5,342 nucleotides of DNA from JAZGDL01 sp036477795 (lineage in GTDB: Bacteria > Planctomycetota > Phycisphaerae > UBA1845). The stretch is from contig JAZGDL010000500.1 of NCBI GenBank assembly GCA_036477795.1, positions 1 through 5,342 of the forward strand. Reading direction: 5' to 3'. Shown here piece by piece: positions 4,147 to 5,342 of the stretch. Numbering within the stretch: position 1 is the stretch's first letter; each line of letters begins with the position of its first letter. Below the pieces are notes generated by a model that saw only the letters and a list, made by a program, of their open reading frames with translations, was not told the DNA's origin and made no database searches. The position numbers and the translations under genes were made by a program.

Positions 4147-5342
4147 ATGACCACTGCCGTTGAGGACTTCAAGGTAGCCGATATCACCCTGGCCGATTTC
4201 GGACGTCGCGAGATCAACATCGCGGAGCACGAGATGCCCGGTCTGATGGCCCTGCGCGCCGAATACGCCGGGCAGAAACCACTCGCCGGGGCCCGCATCG
4301 CCGGTTGTCTGCACATGACCATCCAGACCGCCGTGCTCATCGAAACCCTGGTCGAGTTGGGCGCCGAGGTCCGCTGGAGTAGCTGCAACATCTTCAGCAC
4401 CCAGGACCACGCCGCCGCGGCCATCGCCCAGAGCGGCATCCCCGTTTTCGCATGGAAGGGGGAAACAGTCGAGCAGTTCGACTGGTGCATCGAGCAGACC
4501 CTGCACTGGCCCGACGGCACCCACCTCAACATGATCCTCGACGACGGCGGCGACTTAACCAAGTTGATCCACGACAAGTATCCCGAACTGCTCGGCGACA
4601 TCGGCGGCCTCAGCGAGGAGACCACCACCGGCGTCCACCGCCTCTATCAGATGATGGACCAGGGCGCCTTGGGCTGTCCCGCCATCAACGTCAACAACAG
4701 TTGCACCAAGAGCAAGTTCGACAACCTCTACGGCTGCCGCGAGAGCCTGATCGACGGCATCAAACGGGCCACCGACGTCATGATCGCCGGCAAGAACTGC
4801 GTCGTCGCCGGGTACGGCGACGTCGGCAAAGGCTGTGCCCAGGCTTTTCGAGGCATGGGCGCCACCGTCTTCGTCACCGAGATCGACCCCATCAACGCCC
4901 TGCAAGCCGCCATGGAAGGCTACCAGGTGGTGACCATGGACCAGGCCTGCGCCTGGGGCGACATCTTCGTCACCACCACCGGCAACATCGACGTCATCAC
5001 CCGCAAGCACATGGACCGGATGAAGCACCAGGCCATCGTCTGCAACATAGGCCACTTCGACAGCGAGATACAAATCGCCTCCATCTTCGACGACGCCGGC
5101 CTGACGCGCACGACGGTCAAGCCGCAAGTTGACTTGATCACCTGGCCCGACGGCAAGTCCATCATCGTGTTGGCTGAAGGCCGCCTGGTGAACCTGGGCT
5201 GCGCCACCGGCCACTCCAGCTTCGTCATGAGCGCCAGCTTCACCAACCAGATCATCGCTCAGATCGAGCTGTGGCAGACCCGTGGCAGCGGCAAATACGA
5301 TAAGAAGGTTTACGTACTGCCCAAGCACCTCGACGAGAAGGT
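4147..5342 (+). CDS. ahcY: Adenosylhomocysteinase (SAH hydrolase), 3' partial
   Basis: This NAD-dependent cytosolic enzyme splits S-adenosylhomocysteine into adenosine and homocysteine, relieving product inhibition of methyltransferases and feeding the methionine cycle. The frame is open from the ATG at 4147 to the window edge (398 full codons), so only a short C-terminal part is missing. Active-site landmarks are H56 (GCLHMT), the S/T cluster in SSCNIFSTQDH (78-88), D132 (LDDGGD), E157/E158 (SEETTTG), K188, D192 and N193 (TKSKFDN), and C197 (YGCRES). The NAD-binding Rossmann motif is GYGDVGKG (222-229), followed by E245/D247 (TEIDP). The C-terminal part has NIGHFD (300-305), H356 (ATGHSSF) and FTNQ. 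The stretch between DDGGD and SEETTTG is short, so the roughly 40-residue insert common in many bacterial enzymes is absent, as in the eukaryotic-type form. NVNNSC replaces the commoner NVNDSV just before the catalytic lysine loop. It is co-transcribed with the SahR-like regulator. Identification is certain. Confidence 0.98.
   Translation, partial: MTTAVEDFKVADITLADFGRREINIAEHEMPGLMALRAEYAGQKPLAGARIAGCLHMTIQTAVLIETLVELGAEVRWSSCNIFSTQDHAAAAIAQSGIPVFAWKGETVEQFDWCIEQTLHWPDGTHLNMILDDGGDLTKLIHDKYPELLGDIGGLSEETTTGVHRLYQMMDQGALGCPAINVNNSCTKSKFDNLYGCRESLIDGIKRATDVMIAGKNCVVAGYGDVGKGCAQAFRGMGATVFVTEIDPINALQAAMEGYQVVTMDQACAWGDIFVTTTGNIDVITRKHMDRMKHQAIVCNIGHFDSEIQIASIFDDAGLTRTTVKPQVDLITWPDGKSIIVLAEGRLVNLGCATGHSSFVMSASFTNQIIAQIELWQTRGSGKYDKKVYVLPKHLDEK

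Noticed and set aside
4555..5328. Minus-strand open frame of 257 codons
   Set aside because: It is the antisense shadow of ahcY; the plus-strand frame has unmistakable active-site motifs throughout.

Overview
The window is GC-rich, bacterial-looking chromosomal DNA. It holds four protein genes and an unusually dense set of palindromic repeats. The gene content (uvrC, an ArsR-methyltransferase regulator, ahcY without the long insert, and a conserved protein of unknown function) together with many hairpin repeats between and inside genes suggests an environmental bacterium of the Planctomycetota or a related PVC-type lineage. This is a judgement from sequence style; nothing in the window fixes the taxon.

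Layout. Positions 1-1470 (+) are uvrC, cut at its 5' end by the window edge. It carries an in-frame insertion of about 144 bases (948-1091) made of a structured palindromic element. Positions 1471-1790 are a convergent intergenic gap with a second copy of the same element (1611-1734). Positions 1791-2351 (-) encode a 186-residue soluble protein I cannot assign. Positions 2352-2892 contain no convincing gene but at least five inverted repeats of different sequence. Positions 2893-2979 hold a perfect-consensus sigma70-type promoter overlapped by a palindromic operator candidate. Positions 2980-4119 (+) encode an ArsR-type DNA-binding domain fused to a SAM-methyltransferase-like domain, the architecture of the S-adenosylhomocysteine-responsive repressor SahR. 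Its C-terminal tail is encoded by inverted arrays of a 7-base repeat. Positions 4147-5342 (+) are ahcY (adenosylhomocysteinase), cut at the 3' window edge.

How the genes work together. sahR and ahcY are 27 bases apart on the same strand and almost certainly form an operon. By analogy with the known SahR system, the regulator would sense S-adenosylhomocysteine, leave the operator, and release expression of the hydrolase that removes it. uvrC is an independent nucleotide-excision repair gene.

The most notable result is that two of the four proteins contain segments created by unrelated repeat families: 48 codons inside the nuclease half of UvrC, and roughly 45 codons at the end of SahR. The UvrC insertion resembles the Rickettsia palindromic elements in principle, but its sequence and architecture are ones I do not recognise.
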